Source: Novosphingobium sp. ST904
Lineage (GTDB): Bacteria; Pseudomonadota; Alphaproteobacteria; Sphingomonadales; Sphingomonadaceae
Direction of reading: 5' to 3'
NCBI RefSeq assembly: GCF_001298105.1
Contig: NZ_LGJH01000160.1
Location: 62,001 to 126,000, forward strand
Length of the DNA: 64,000 nucleotides
Under the pieces are notes generated by a model, which saw only the letters and a program-made list of their open reading frames with translations, was not told where the DNA came from and did no database searches. Below, in pieces: positions 17,556-27,200 of the stretch. Position 1 is the first letter of the stretch, and each line of letters opens with the position of its first letter. Position numbers and translations under genes: made by a program.

Positions 17556-17989
17556 AGCAAGTACAGATTTTCACGGATGGCGCCTGCAAGGGCAATCCCG
17601 GCCCCGGCGGCTGGGGCGTGCTGCTGCGCATGGGCCAGCACGAGAAGGAAATGTCCGGCGGCGAACCCGACACCACCAACAACCGGATGGAGATGACCGC
17701 CGTCATCAAGGGCCTGAACGCCCTGACCGAGCCATGCGAAGTCACGCTGCAGACCGACAGCAAATACGTGATCGACGGTATCACCAAGTGGGTCCACGGC
17801 TGGAAGAAGAAGGGCTGGGTGAACGCCAGCAAGCAGCCGGTCCGCAATGCCGACCTCTGGCATGACCTGATCGAGGCGGTCGCCCGCCACAAGGTCCAGT
17901 GGGAATGGGTCCGCGGCCACTCCGGCCACGCCGAGAACGAGCGCGTGGACAAGCTCGCCAGTGACGCGGCGGTCGCCGCAGGCAAGTAG
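17552..17989 (+). CDS. rnhA: Ribonuclease HI
   Basis: RNase HI cuts the RNA strand of RNA-DNA hybrids. The 145-residue protein keeps all four catalytic carboxylates: Asp9 (TDGACKGNPGPGG), Glu47 (NNRMEMTA), Asp69 (QTDSKYVIDG) and Asp133 (ENERVDKLA), with the basic protrusion WKKKGWVNASKQPV. Each is one position lower than in E. coli. Its ATG overlaps the thrB stop. Confidence 0.96.
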   Translation: MKQVQIFTDGACKGNPGPGGWGVLLRMGQHEKEMSGGEPDTTNNRMEMTAVIKGLNALTEPCEVTLQTDSKYVIDGITKWVHGWKKKGWVNASKQPVRNADLWHDLIEAVARHKVQWEWVRGHSGHAENERVDKLASDAAVAAGK

Positions 17990-18158
17990 CTCGATGTTCG
18001 CGCAGGTCCGAAAAAAGCGAATAGTCCCGTAGCGCACAAGCACGCATGGCCGGATAATACTGAATAACCCCCTTAGGCAGCATCGACAAAGCGCTTATGA
18101 CTGGCGCTTGTCTCTATTCTCCATATGATCCTCCCAGTCTCTGAGGGGGGATCGAATC

Positions 18159-19495
18159 ATGAATCGTAAATCTGTACGCTGGCTGCCGCGCGGCGTTTTC
18201 GCGCTGGGCCTGACGTTTGCAACCGCTCCGGCAGTGGCCCGTGATGCCTCGCCCACCACGCTGGAGGAAGCAGGTCCCGAAAACGGCTGGCAGTTGGAAA
18301 TCGCCGCGATCAGGCGCGATTACGCGAATTCCGGCCAGACATGCCTCGATCATTTCGAGCGCTATGCGAGAAGCAACCGGGAACGGTCGGCCAGCGCCGG
18401 ATTCCTCGGCGTCGGCAGCGGATTGACGTTCTGGGGAACCGGCGAAGAACTCCACTACACCGAAGTGATCCGCAAGGTCGACAGTGTCCAGCTCGAGTAT
18501 CAGATCGGTTTCGGTTACGTGCTCTTCGCCAAGCAGCGCGACGCACGGATCGACGGCAACGGCGTACTGTTCGGCCTGCCCGCCAACGCCGCCGGCCAGG
18601 CCGGGATCACGCAATTCTCCGCATCCATCATCGGCATCGCACCTGACAGTCTGAAAGATGCCAATGGAAGACCGGCCAATTGCAAGACCGACGATCTCGA
18701 CCCCGAGAGCGCACTGCTCTGCGCTCTGGACATGCAACCCACTGTCACTCAGGCCTACTATCAGACGGCCTCGGGCCGCATGTCGGCCGCGTTCGAGCGC
18801 TGGCGCCGAAGCCTCGCCAAGAGACCGGTCACGCCCCCCGCCATATGCCCGCAAGTCATCAATTTTCGCAAGGTCGACCGCTCCGTAAAGGAAGGCAAAA
18901 TCGACCTTCGCCCGCGATCCTCGCGGCAGCGAAGGAGATGAACGACATGCTCGCCGCAGCGTGTCTCAATCCACGCCCCAACGCCCGCATCAGCTACAAG
19001 TCGGGCCTGCCGGAATTGAAGGCGATCAACGGCAACGTGAAGCTCAATCTGGGCGACGGCGGAGCATCGGCCGCACAATCGCTGGTCGCCGAAGGCTACT
19101 ATCGCACGAAATCGCATCTCGCCACGATCAGCGCCGAGGGAACGGGGTCTGCCACATCCAGGAGCAAGGCGCCGGAGGCGGCAACGGCGACAGCCGCGCA
19201 GCTGGTCCTGTTCGATCAGAACAATGACCACTATGCCGAATTCACCATGAACGGGCTGAAGCAGTCCTCGAAGCTTCCCTCCATCCTCGCCTCCATCATC
19301 ACCATGGAGCAAAGCGACGAAGCACAGCGGCTCCGGCTCCAGATGGCGTGCAGCGGGGGTTCCGTCTCGGTGCCGCAAGGCGGAAATCCGGTTACCGATC
19401 CGGTCGCCTTCACCAACCTTGTCTTCGAGGTTCGCAAGGCCGTCGACAATCCGGCATATGCCTGCCAGTCCCAGTTCCCTGCTGAACGAAGATAG
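18159..19495 (+). CDS. Secreted protein of unknown function (one frame break)
   Basis: A signal peptide (MNRKSVRWLPRGVFALGLTFATAPAVA) starts a protein of about 445 residues after correction. The frame breaks near 18898: AAAA should be AAAAA, giving EGKNRPSPAILAAAKEMND and joining the two halves. The first half has a glycine-rich SAGFLGVGSGLTFWGTGEEL stretch, and the second half a NDHYAEFTMNGLKQSSKLP stretch. Cysteines are spaced evenly through the mature part, which fits a periplasmic disulfide-bonded protein. I recognise no family. It stands alone between rnhA and the FUSC gene. Confidence 0.65.
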
Positions 19496-19547
19496 CGCTC
19501 CCCGTCGAATGGTTGTCAGCGCCGTGAAGCGCGGCTAATCCCGGCGC

Positions 19548-20684
19548 GTGCCACATGCCTTCGACCACCGGCTTACAGCGCCTCGCGGCTTTGCGGACGC
19601 GCTCAAGCGGGAAGCCCGCGCGCTGGTGACGCCGGGTCCGCGCATGGCGGACGAATGGGCCTGCGTGGCCTCGGTCATGCTGGCTATCCTCATCGCGCAC
19701 CTGATAGGTGCGCAGATGGTTGCGTGGGCCGCCTTCACGGCCTTCGTCCTGCTCAAGAGCGAGACTGCGGAAACCCTGCTGCGCGGCGTGCTGCGCATTG
19801 CGGGAACCGCGATCGGATCGCTATTGGCCCTGGCGATCGTGCCCTATGCCGCCCACTCCCTGCCGCTCGCCATGGCGAGCGCGGCGCTGGTGGGCGCGGT
19901 GGGCCTCTACGGCATGATTACCGCCCGGCGCGCCTATGCATGGCTGCTGTTCGGACTGACGTTCGAGATGATCCTGCTGGACAAGCTCGAACATCCCGAC
20001 CTCGACACCATCCACTTCGCGCAGACCCGGATGCTCGAGGTGATCGCGGGCACCGTGGCCTGCGTGATCGTCAGCCTTTCCGCCGCAACGCTTTCGGGCA
20101 GGAAGTGGCTGGCGGGCCGCAAACCCGCGCCGGACCGGATGAAATGGCACCCCCACGCCGCGCGCCACGCAGCGCAGGCCGGTATCGCCATCGCCGTGCT
20201 GCCGGTGCTCCACGCCCTGTTCCAGATGCCGCAGATGGCGCAGGCCGCCGTGACCGTGATGGCGGTGATGATCGTTCCCGTGACCGGCATCGGCGCGAGC
20301 GGCTTCGTGCCGGTGACGCGGCGCCTGTTCCAGCGCACGCTCGGCTGCCTGGCGGGCGGCGGCCTTTCGCTTGCAGTGCTGCTGCTGGCACAGGGCAGCA
20401 CGCCCGTCCTGATCGCGGGCACCTGCCTTGGCATCGTCATCGGCCGCCATATCGAGAACGGCCTCCCGAACGTCACTTACCTGGGCCTGCAGTTCACGCT
20501 TGCCGTGCTGGTCGTGCTCGTGCCCGATTCCTACGCCGATGCCCGGATCATGCCCGCCGTCCACCGGCTGGCGAGCATCTTCGTCGGCATGGCCGTGCTG
20601 GAGCCGGTGCTGCTGGCATGGCACTTCGTCGCGCCCGGCAGGAAACCCGCCGAGCGCGGCGCCGAGGCCGAAAACAACGAGTGA
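19548..20684 (+). CDS. FUSC-family membrane protein (aromatic acid exporter-like)
   Basis: This 378-residue inner-membrane protein has two sets of hydrophobic segments (about residues 40-165 and 205-345), the arrangement of FUSC/AaeB/fusaric-acid-resistance proteins that export aromatic acids. The segment AWAAFTAFVLLKSETAETLLRGVLRIAGTAIGSL and the repeat-like VTGIGASGFVPVTRRLFQRTLGCLAGGGLSLAV match the two FUSC halves. It starts at a GTG. No MFP or outer-membrane partner gene is next to it. The substrate is unknown. Confidence 0.82.
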   Translation: MPHAFDHRLTAPRGFADALKREARALVTPGPRMADEWACVASVMLAILIAHLIGAQMVAWAAFTAFVLLKSETAETLLRGVLRIAGTAIGSLLALAIVPYAAHSLPLAMASAALVGAVGLYGMITARRAYAWLLFGLTFEMILLDKLEHPDLDTIHFAQTRMLEVIAGTVACVIVSLSAATLSGRKWLAGRKPAPDRMKWHPHAARHAAQAGIAIAVLPVLHALFQMPQMAQAAVTVMAVMIVPVTGIGASGFVPVTRRLFQRTLGCLAGGGLSLAVLLLAQGSTPVLIAGTCLGIVIGRHIENGLPNVTYLGLQFTLAVLVVLVPDSYADARIMPAVHRLASIFVGMAVLEPVLLAWHFVAPGRKPAERGAEAENNE

Positions 20685-20687
20685 GGA

Positions 20688-20870
20688 TCAGCCTGTGGTC
20701 GTATCGACCACGTCGGCAGGGGGACCGTTCTTTTTGATCGATTCGATCGCGTTCTTCGCGGAAGCCTTGCTCGAATAGCCTTCCGTCCAGAACATGGTTT
20801 CGGAATTGTAGAGGAAGTAGGCAACATATTCGCCCGCCTTGTTCTGGCGGATTTCAAAGCGATGAGCCAT
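20688..20870 (-). CDS. YegP-like DUF1508 small protein
   Basis: This 60-residue protein matches a single DUF1508 (YegP) repeat: a RFEIRQNKAGEYVAYFLYNSETMFWTEGYSSKASAKNAIESIKKN pattern of short beta strands and one helix, with a variable acidic/Thr tail. The start at 20870 has an AAGGAG nine bases upstream. The family has no settled function. It is divergent from the oxidoreductase operon and nearly touches the FUSC stop. Confidence 0.82.
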   Translation of the reverse strand: MAHRFEIRQNKAGEYVAYFLYNSETMFWTEGYSSKASAKNAIESIKKNGPPADVVDTTTG

Positions 20871-20953
20871 CTCAGGTCTCCTTGCAGGAACACACCCTGT
20901 GCGCACTTGTGCAAGTTTCCCGGCGAAGTGGAAAGGGAAAACAGGCCTGCCGA

Positions 20954-22046
20954 CTATCGCCGCCGAAACCGGCCCGGCGCGAACAGAGCGGGCTCGATCG
21001 CGCCCCCGGCCGCGCCCAGCAGCAGGGCGGCGCCAAGCTGCGCAGCGGCGGGCGCGGTCTGTATCCCGAAGCCGCCCTGCCCGGCGAACCAGAAGAACGC
21101 ATCGTCATCGGGATCGAAGCCATAGACCGGCAAGCGATCCGGCGCGAAGGAGCGCAGGCCCGCCCAGCGATGCTCGACACGGCGAACCCGGCGATCCACG
21201 ACCTGCTCGAACCTGTCGACGGCGAGCGCCACGTCAAGTTCCTCGGGCGCGGCGTCACACGGGGTGCTGGGCGTCTCATCGTGAGGGCTCAGCCAGAGGC
21301 GGCCGCTCTCGGGCTTGAAGTAGAACGTGCCCGAAACGTCGAGAACGAGCGGCAGGCTGTCAGGCGCGGCAGGTTCGATTGCGACTTGCGCTATCGTGCG
21401 GCGATAGGCCGCGATACCGAGCGGGCGCACCCCCGCCTTCTCCGCCACCGGATCGGCCCAGGCACCGGCGGCATCGACCAGCAGGTCGCAGCCCACGTGG
21501 CGGCCGTCGGCCAGTGAGAGCGCCCAGCCACCGGAAACGCGCTCGACAGCGGCGAGGCCGGAGCGGCACCACAGGTCCACGCCGGCCCTGCGTGCGGCGG
21601 CGAGATAGTGCTGGTGCAGGCGGGCAACGTCGATGTCGCACGTGCTCGGTTCCAGCACGCCGCAAGTCCATTCCGGCCGCAGATCGGGTATGCGCGCCGC
21701 GATTTCCGCACGCCCCAGCACCGAGACATCGATGCCGACCGCGCCATATGTCTCGGCGAAATCGGATATCTCGCGCTCTTGCCCCCCGCGCCCGATGGTG
21801 AGTGCGCCGCGCGGCGCGAGGACGCCAAGGGGCCCGCAGTTCCGGGCCGGAGGCGGTGGTCAGCGGCTTGACCTGCGGGCCGCCGTAGCTTTCGGTCCAG
21901 AACGCGGCGGAGCGTCCGGTGGCGTGGTAACCGGGGCTTTCCTCGGCCTCGATCACCAGCACCCGTGCCTGCGCGCCCACGCGGGCGGCCAGCGAGGCAC
22001 CGGCCATGCCGGCGCCCACTATGACGATATCGAACCTCGCATCCAT
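20954..22046 (-). CDS. FAD-dependent oxidoreductase of the DAO family (two frame breaks)
   Basis: The N-terminus has the dinucleotide-binding FDIVIVGAGMAGASLAARVG (GxGxxG) and a glutamate end-of-strand (VLVIEAEESPGYHATGRSA). The C-terminal half has the DAO-type VDAAGAWADPVAEKAG and DAFFWFAGQGGFGIQTAPAAAQ blocks, so this is an amine or amino-acid dehydrogenase/oxidase-like flavoprotein. The substrate is unknown. Between about 21800 and 21865 the frame moves by two single-base losses (in the GGGCCCC run and shortly after). Correcting both gives about 364 residues including GALTIGRGGQER. It starts eight bases after the alpha/beta hydrolase stop, an operon. Confidence 0.82.
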
Positions 22047-22053
22047 AAGGGTT

Positions 22054-23051
22054 TCAGCCCCTAGCGGGCGCAGTCCGGTTCAGGAAGTCCCGTATGGCAG
22101 AGAGCGCCCGGTCTCGCACGACATCGCTTTCGCGCAGGATTTCGTGGCGCGATTCGCCCCCGAAGACGACGAGTTCGGCCCTCGGCAGACGCCGCGCGGC
22201 ACGGCGAATGGCGGGCCATGACACCAGCCCGTCATGCCGTGTCGCCAGCAGCAGCACCGGCACCTCCACCGCCTCAAGCACGCCCCTGCCCTCCAGCAGG
22301 CGTATCGAGGCGAGCGCGCGTTCGATCCAGCCCCAGCTTGCCGGGCCCATCGCGATTCCCGGCCGTTCGCGGCGCCACCATGCCTCGTCGGCATAGCGGT
22401 CGTCATCATGAGTGAGCAGGCGTGAGCGGGCCTGCGGCAACAGACCCGGTTTCTCGTTATGCTTCCATGCCGGACGGCGCGGATCGCCCAGCGCCGCAAG
22501 CCCGCGCGCGGCGACATGGAGCAGGTTCGCGGGCAGCCATGCAGGATGGATGCCCAGCATCGGCGCGGACAGCACGAGCGCGTCCGGGGCGACCTTGCCC
22601 TGCGCCACCGCCCGCATGGCGAGATGACCGCCCATCGAATGGCCGACGAGAACATGAGGCCCCGGCCGCTCCGCCGCCCAGGCGCTCCAGAAAGCGGCAA
22701 GGTCGTCTATCCAGAGGCCGAAATCGCCGACGTGCCCGGTTGTGGCATCGAAACCCAACCGCCCGCTCAGCGACTGTCCGCGCCAGTCGATCGAACTGAC
22801 CGCCCAGCCTTCCCGGTGCCACTGATCAAGCGATTCGAGCCATTTCTCGTAAGTGTCGCCCGCCCGGGCAGGAACAGCAGCGAGCCGCGGGGAGCGGACG
22901 GCGCCGGCCAGTCGATCCGGCGCAGCGGTTCCGGCCCGGACGGACCGTTCCAGCGGCTTTCCACCGCATCTTCCGGGATCGCCCGGCGGGCGCGCGCGGC
23001 GCTTGCAGGCTCTGGGGAAACGGGCTTGTTCTCAAGGGTTTCAATGGTCAC
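22054..23051 (-). CDS. Alpha/beta hydrolase, lysophospholipase-like (one frame break)
   Basis: This serine hydrolase has about 332 residues. The nucleophile elbow is VGHSMGG, the cap region carries MLGIHPAWLPANLL, and later parts hold the acid (TRHDGLVSW) and histidine (GGESRHEIL) of the triad, as in lysophospholipase/monoglyceride lipase proteins. The frame breaks near 22862: GGGCGGGCG should be GGGCGGGGCG, which restores LPGRGDTYEKWLESLDQWHREGW, the typical N-terminal sequence. The start is a GTG at 23051. It leads an operon with the FAD oxidoreductase and is divergent from cpaA, 85 bases away. Confidence 0.85.
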
Positions 23052-23136
23052 GTGGCGAATTCGGCCTCAGCACAGTGGTTACTGTTTGGTAAGCGGTATC
23101 CGCTAGATCGTGGCACGGGCAAAGGGGAATTCACGA

Positions 23137-23835
23137 ATGCCGGGCACAGCCTTTTCGTATGCATTGCTGCTGGCCTTGGCAATCGCCCTGCTGCGCGCCG
23201 CCTTCACCGATATCAGGCGGCGGGAGATCGGCAACGGGCTCAATCTCGCCATTGCCCTTGCCGCCCCGCTGTGGTGGTGGGCCGCCGGTTTCGGCTGGGC
23301 CGACATCGCATGGCAGATCGGCCTTGCCGCCGTGACTTTCGCGCTGGCCTGCGTGCTGTTCGCGCTGCGCCAGATGGGCGGCGGCGACGTCAAGCTGCTC
23401 GCCGCGCTGGCGCTGTGGTTCGTGCCCGCCAGTTTCGGGCAGCTCATCGTGCTGATGGCGATGATCGGCGGCGGCGCCTCGATCGCCATGGCCGCCTTCA
23501 ACATGGAGCGCGTTCCCGGCGAGAAGCTGCGGGACGCACTGGGCTGGCTCGCCGCGCTCGGCTGGGTCTGGGCGGCGGGAGCCATCGTCTATGCCCTTGC
23601 CGTGCACCGGCCGGTGGTTTCGCCGGAACGACTCTCCGCGATCCATGCGGCGGTCCCGCAGGGCTGGATGCTCGCCCTTGCCGCGCTCGCGGTGGCTGCG
23701 CTGTTCCTGTCGGGCTTCCGCCACATCATGCGCCGCCAGAAGTCCCGCCTCCCCATTCCCTACGGAGTCGCGATCTCGGCGGCCGCGCTCTGGGTGATGG
23801 GAGAGCAGGCGCTTTCCACCAGCCTTGTTGGATGA
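23137..23835 (+). CDS. cpaA: Prepilin peptidase CpaA (A24 type IV leader peptidase)
   Basis: CpaA cuts the leader of Flp/Tad pilins at the inner membrane. The two catalytic aspartates of the A24 family are in FTDIRRREIGN and QMGGGDVKLLAAL (GxGD motif), and the rest is a set of membrane helices. The protein is 232 residues from the ATG at 23137, which has AAGGGGA nine bases upstream. A GTG 27 bases earlier is also open. It opens the Tad pilus locus. No pilin gene was found next to it. Confidence 0.88.
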   Translation: MPGTAFSYALLLALAIALLRAAFTDIRRREIGNGLNLAIALAAPLWWWAAGFGWADIAWQIGLAAVTFALACVLFALRQMGGGDVKLLAALALWFVPASFGQLIVLMAMIGGGASIAMAAFNMERVPGEKLRDALGWLAALGWVWAAGAIVYALAVHRPVVSPERLSAIHAAVPQGWMLALAALAVAALFLSGFRHIMRRQKSRLPIPYGVAISAAALWVMGEQALSTSLVG

Positions 23836-23920
23836 ACCCGATTTTAACCAATCCGGATGAAAATGCAGGGACTTGCTCGAGGATTTCGGGACTCGGGTAT
23901 TCTGAAGGGGTCGCATAAGC

Positions 23921-24943
23921 ATGGATAGGAAGAAGCTGGTGCTGCTGGCCACCGCGCTGCTGATTGCAGTGGTGACCGCGATGGCAGCCCGCTCGATGTT
24001 CGCCGGGGCAGCCGCGCCCCAGGCGGAGGCCGCCCAGCAGGCCCAGCCGACCGGCCCCAAGGTCCTCGTCGCCCAGCGCGCCCTGCCGGTGGGCACGATC
24101 ATCACCGCCGACGCCGTGTCCTATCAGGACTGGCCGAAGGAACTGGTGAAGGACGCCTATTTCATCGACGGCGAATCCGACATGCAGAAGCTGCTCGGCA
24201 CCGTCGTCCGCTTCCAGATCACCGCCGGCCAGCCGGTGACGCAGGGCGCGCTGGTGGCGCCGGGCGATCGCGGCTTCCTTGCCGCCGCGCTCGGCCCCGG
24301 CATGCGCGCCGTGACCATTCCCGTTTCCGCCAAGACCGGCGTGGGCGGTTTCGTCTTCCCCGGCGACCATGTAGACCTCGTGCTGACGCAGGAAGTGCGC
24401 GGCAGCGACGGCGGCGACGCCCTGCGCGCCTCGGAAACGATCCTGCGCAACCTGCGCGTGCTCGCCACCGACCAGGCCACCGACAACGAAGTGGTGGACG
24501 GCAAGACCGTGGTTCACGCCTTCAGCACCGTCACGCTCGAAGTCACGCCGCGCATCGCCGAGAAAGTCGCCGTGGCGCAGGAGATCGGCACGCTCAGCCT
24601 CTCGCTGCGCGCCATCGCCGACAACCAGGGAGAGTTCGAGCGCATCCTCGCCAGCGGCGACATCAAGGTGCCCGAAGGCGCCACCCGCGAGCAGGAAGAG
24701 AAGATCATGAAGCAGGCCATGGAGCGCCCGCTCGAAGGGATCTCCACTTACATGACCGGCGGCGACGTTTCCCGCTTCCAGCGCTCCAGCCGCCCGGCGA
24801 CGAGCACGGAAGTAGCCGCGCGCACGGTCACTGTCGCCAGCGCGCCGCAGGGCCCGTCCTCGGCTGCGCCGGTCCGCACGGGGCCCGTCGTCCGCGTCAC
24901 GCGCGGCAAGGAAACCGTCGAAGTCCCCGTGAGCAGCCGCTGA
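23921..24943 (+). CDS. cpaB: Flp pilus assembly protein CpaB
   Basis: CpaB (RcpC) is a periplasmic, inner-membrane-anchored part of the Tad secretion machine. The 340-residue protein has an N-terminal membrane anchor (LVLLATALLIAVVTAMAARSMF), an SAF domain (VLVAQRALPVGTIITADAVSYQDWP) and a RcpC-type domain (GMRAVTIPVSAKTGVGGFVFPGDHVDLVLT). The stop overlaps an ATG of the next frame. The tail is Pro/Ser/Thr-rich and variable. Confidence 0.94.
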   Translation: MDRKKLVLLATALLIAVVTAMAARSMFAGAAAPQAEAAQQAQPTGPKVLVAQRALPVGTIITADAVSYQDWPKELVKDAYFIDGESDMQKLLGTVVRFQITAGQPVTQGALVAPGDRGFLAAALGPGMRAVTIPVSAKTGVGGFVFPGDHVDLVLTQEVRGSDGGDALRASETILRNLRVLATDQATDNEVVDGKTVVHAFSTVTLEVTPRIAEKVAVAQEIGTLSLSLRAIADNQGEFERILASGDIKVPEGATREQEEKIMKQAMERPLEGISTYMTGGDVSRFQRSSRPATSTEVAARTVTVASAPQGPSSAAPVRTGPVVRVTRGKETVEVPVSSR

Positions 24944-24993
24944 TGCCTGTCCTCACCGCCATTGGCCGCATCCATCCGACGAAGGATCACACG

Positions 24994-26514
24994 ATGCAGA
25001 CGCGCCTTCTCAAGTCCATGCTGGTCGCCGCCTGCGCGATTGCGCCGCTGGCCTCGCCGATCGCGGCAACGCCCGCCAGCGCCCAGTCCGTCGTCCAGCC
25101 CGCGCAGGATCTCACGCTCTCGATCGGCAACGGCCAACTCGTCAACGTGCCGGGCGCCATGGCCGACGTCTTCGTCGCCAATGACGCGGTGGCCGACGTG
25201 CAGGTCAAATCCGCCCGCCAGCTCTACGTCTTCGGCAAGGCGGGCGGCACCACCACCGTCTACGCCAGCAATTCGGCGGGCGCGGTGATCTGGTCGGCAA
25301 CCGTCCGGGTCGGCTCCAACCTCGACAGCGTGGACGCCATGCTGCGGCTCGCCATGCCCGAGGCGAAGATCGGCGTTTCCACGATGGGCTCGAACACCTT
25401 CCTGCTTACGGGAACGATCAAGACCCCGGAAGACGCGGCCGAGGCCGAGCGTCTCGTCCAGGCCTACGCGGGCAAGGATTCGAACGTCATCAGCCGCCTG
25501 CGCATGGCGACCCCGCTTCAGGTCAACCTCCAGGTCCGCATCGCCGAAGTCAGCCGCTCGCTGGTGAAGTCGCTCCAGACCAACCTGACCACCGTGGACA
25601 GCACGGGCGGGTTCAAGTTCGGCGTCGGCCAGGGCCGCAGCGGATGGTTCGAGCAGCATGTCCCCGGCGGATCTCTCGGCACGGCCACTCCGCCCGACGG
25701 CGCTTCCGGCGTCAATCCGATCACCACCGGTTCCACTCTTGCCGCAGCGGGCAAGCTGTTCGGGGTCAACATCCTCGGTTCGCTCGACGCGGGCGAGACC
25801 ATCGGCCTCGTCACCACGCTCGCCCAGCCCAACCTCACCGCCCTTTCAGGCGAGACGGCGGAGTTCCTGGCGGGCGGTGAATATCCGATCCCGATCAGCC
25901 AGGCCCTCGGCACCACCTCGATCGAATACAAGAAGTACGGTGTCAGCCTAAGCTATTCGCCCACGGTGCTGGCCAACGGCCGTATCTCGATGCGCGTGCG
26001 CCCAGAGGTCTCCGAGCTTTCGAGCCAGGGCGCGGTCAATTTCAACGGGTACGAAGTGCCGGCACTCACCGTGCGCCGCACCGAGACGACCGTGGAACTC
26101 GGCTCGGGCCAGAGCTTCATGATCGCGGGCCTGCTGAGCAACAATTCGCAGAACACCATCCAGAAGCTGCCGGGCGCGGGCGACCTGCCGATCCTCGGCT
26201 CGCTGTTCCGCTCGACCAGCTACAAACGCGGCGAGACCGAACTGGTCATCATCGTCACGCCCTACCTCGTCAACCCGGTGGACGCCTCGCAGATCGTGCT
26301 GCCGACAGACGGCTTCAACGCGCCGAACGACCTGCAACGCCTCCTCGGCAACATGGAGAGCGATGGGGTGAGCAAGGGCAAGGGCGGCCAGCCCGCCCCC
26401 GCCGCCGCCGCGCCCGGGATCGGCGATGCCGACGGGTCCGCTCCCGCACAGGGCAAGTCGAAGCGCTCCGCCGCCACTGGCACCGCCCCCCAGCCCGGCT
26501 TCAGCCTGAAGTGA
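24994..26514 (+). CDS. cpaC: Outer-membrane secretin CpaC of the Tad pilus
   Basis: CpaC (RcpA) forms the outer-membrane channel for the Flp pilus. The start at 24994 gives a signal peptide (MQTRLLKSMLVAACAIAPLASPIAATPASAQ) and has a GAAGGA upstream. An earlier in-frame ATG (24943, overlapping the cpaB stop) would add 17 residues before the signal. The pilus-formation N-terminal domain (about 35-115), a BON-like domain and the secretin domain (LSGETAEFLAGGEYPIP, VELGSGQSFMIAGLLSN, LPGAGDLPILGSLFRS) are all visible. The tail is Ala/Pro-rich. Confidence 0.94.
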   Translation: MQTRLLKSMLVAACAIAPLASPIAATPASAQSVVQPAQDLTLSIGNGQLVNVPGAMADVFVANDAVADVQVKSARQLYVFGKAGGTTTVYASNSAGAVIWSATVRVGSNLDSVDAMLRLAMPEAKIGVSTMGSNTFLLTGTIKTPEDAAEAERLVQAYAGKDSNVISRLRMATPLQVNLQVRIAEVSRSLVKSLQTNLTTVDSTGGFKFGVGQGRSGWFEQHVPGGSLGTATPPDGASGVNPITTGSTLAAAGKLFGVNILGSLDAGETIGLVTTLAQPNLTALSGETAEFLAGGEYPIPISQALGTTSIEYKKYGVSLSYSPTVLANGRISMRVRPEVSELSSQGAVNFNGYEVPALTVRRTETTVELGSGQSFMIAGLLSNNSQNTIQKLPGAGDLPILGSLFRSTSYKRGETELVIIVTPYLVNPVDASQIVLPTDGFNAPNDLQRLLGNMESDGVSKGKGGQPAPAAAAPGIGDADGSAPAQGKSKRSAATGTAPQPGFSLK

Positions 26515-26519
26515 GAAAG

Positions 26520-27197
26520 ATGAACCCGATGTCCATCCAGATTGCGCGGTCCGGGCGCCTCGTTGCCGGCTCGATCGCCCTCTCGCTCGGCCTGCTCGTA
26601 GCCGGTTGCGGCGGCATGGCCACCAACCGTTCGATGAACAGCGTGCACCAGCCGGTCGTCGAGAAAGTGAACTACACGCTCGACCTCGCCACGAACGGCA
26701 ATGGAGCGGGCGACAGTGGGCTGGCGCAGGGCGAGCAGAGCCGTCTTGCCGGCTGGTTCGACGCGATGGGACTCAAGTACGGCGACCGCGTCTTCATCGA
26801 CGATCCCTCGGGCAATCCCGCCGTGCGCAGCGCGGTGGAAGCCGTGGCCGGACGCTACGGCCTGACCCTGGCCGAGGGCACCCCCGTTACCGAGGGATAT
26901 GTCACCGCCGGCAGCGCACGCATCGTGGTGGCCCGTACCCGGGCGTCGGTGCCCGGCTGCCCCGACTGGTCTGCCAAGAGCGACTTCAATCCGAACAACG
27001 GCCTGACCAGCAATTACGGCTGCGCCACCAATTCCAATCTCGCCGCGATGATCGCCAACCCGGAGGACCTGCTCCACGGCGCGCAGACGACCGGCCAGAC
27101 CACGGTGATGAGCGCATCCAAGGCGATCGACGCCTATCGTAACGCGGCGCCCACCGGCGGGGCCACCGTCAAGGCGACTTCCAGCAAGGACAACTGA
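26520..27197 (+). CDS. cpaD: Tad pilus assembly lipoprotein CpaD
   Basis: CpaD is an outer-membrane-associated lipoprotein that helps the secretin. The lipobox is LLVAGC (signal MNPMSIQIARSGRLVAGSIALSLGLLVAGC). The family block VPGCPDWSAKSDFNPNNGLTSNYGCATNSNLAAMIANPEDLL, with paired cysteines, is clear. Total length is 225 residues. A GTG at 26511 overlapping the cpaC stop is a second possible start. The C-terminal block VMSASKAIDAYRNAAPTGG is also typical. Confidence 0.92.
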   Translation: MNPMSIQIARSGRLVAGSIALSLGLLVAGCGGMATNRSMNSVHQPVVEKVNYTLDLATNGNGAGDSGLAQGEQSRLAGWFDAMGLKYGDRVFIDDPSGNPAVRSAVEAVAGRYGLTLAEGTPVTEGYVTAGSARIVVARTRASVPGCPDWSAKSDFNPNNGLTSNYGCATNSNLAAMIANPEDLLHGAQTTGQTTVMSASKAIDAYRNAAPTGGATVKATSSKDN

Positions 27198-27200
27198 GTC

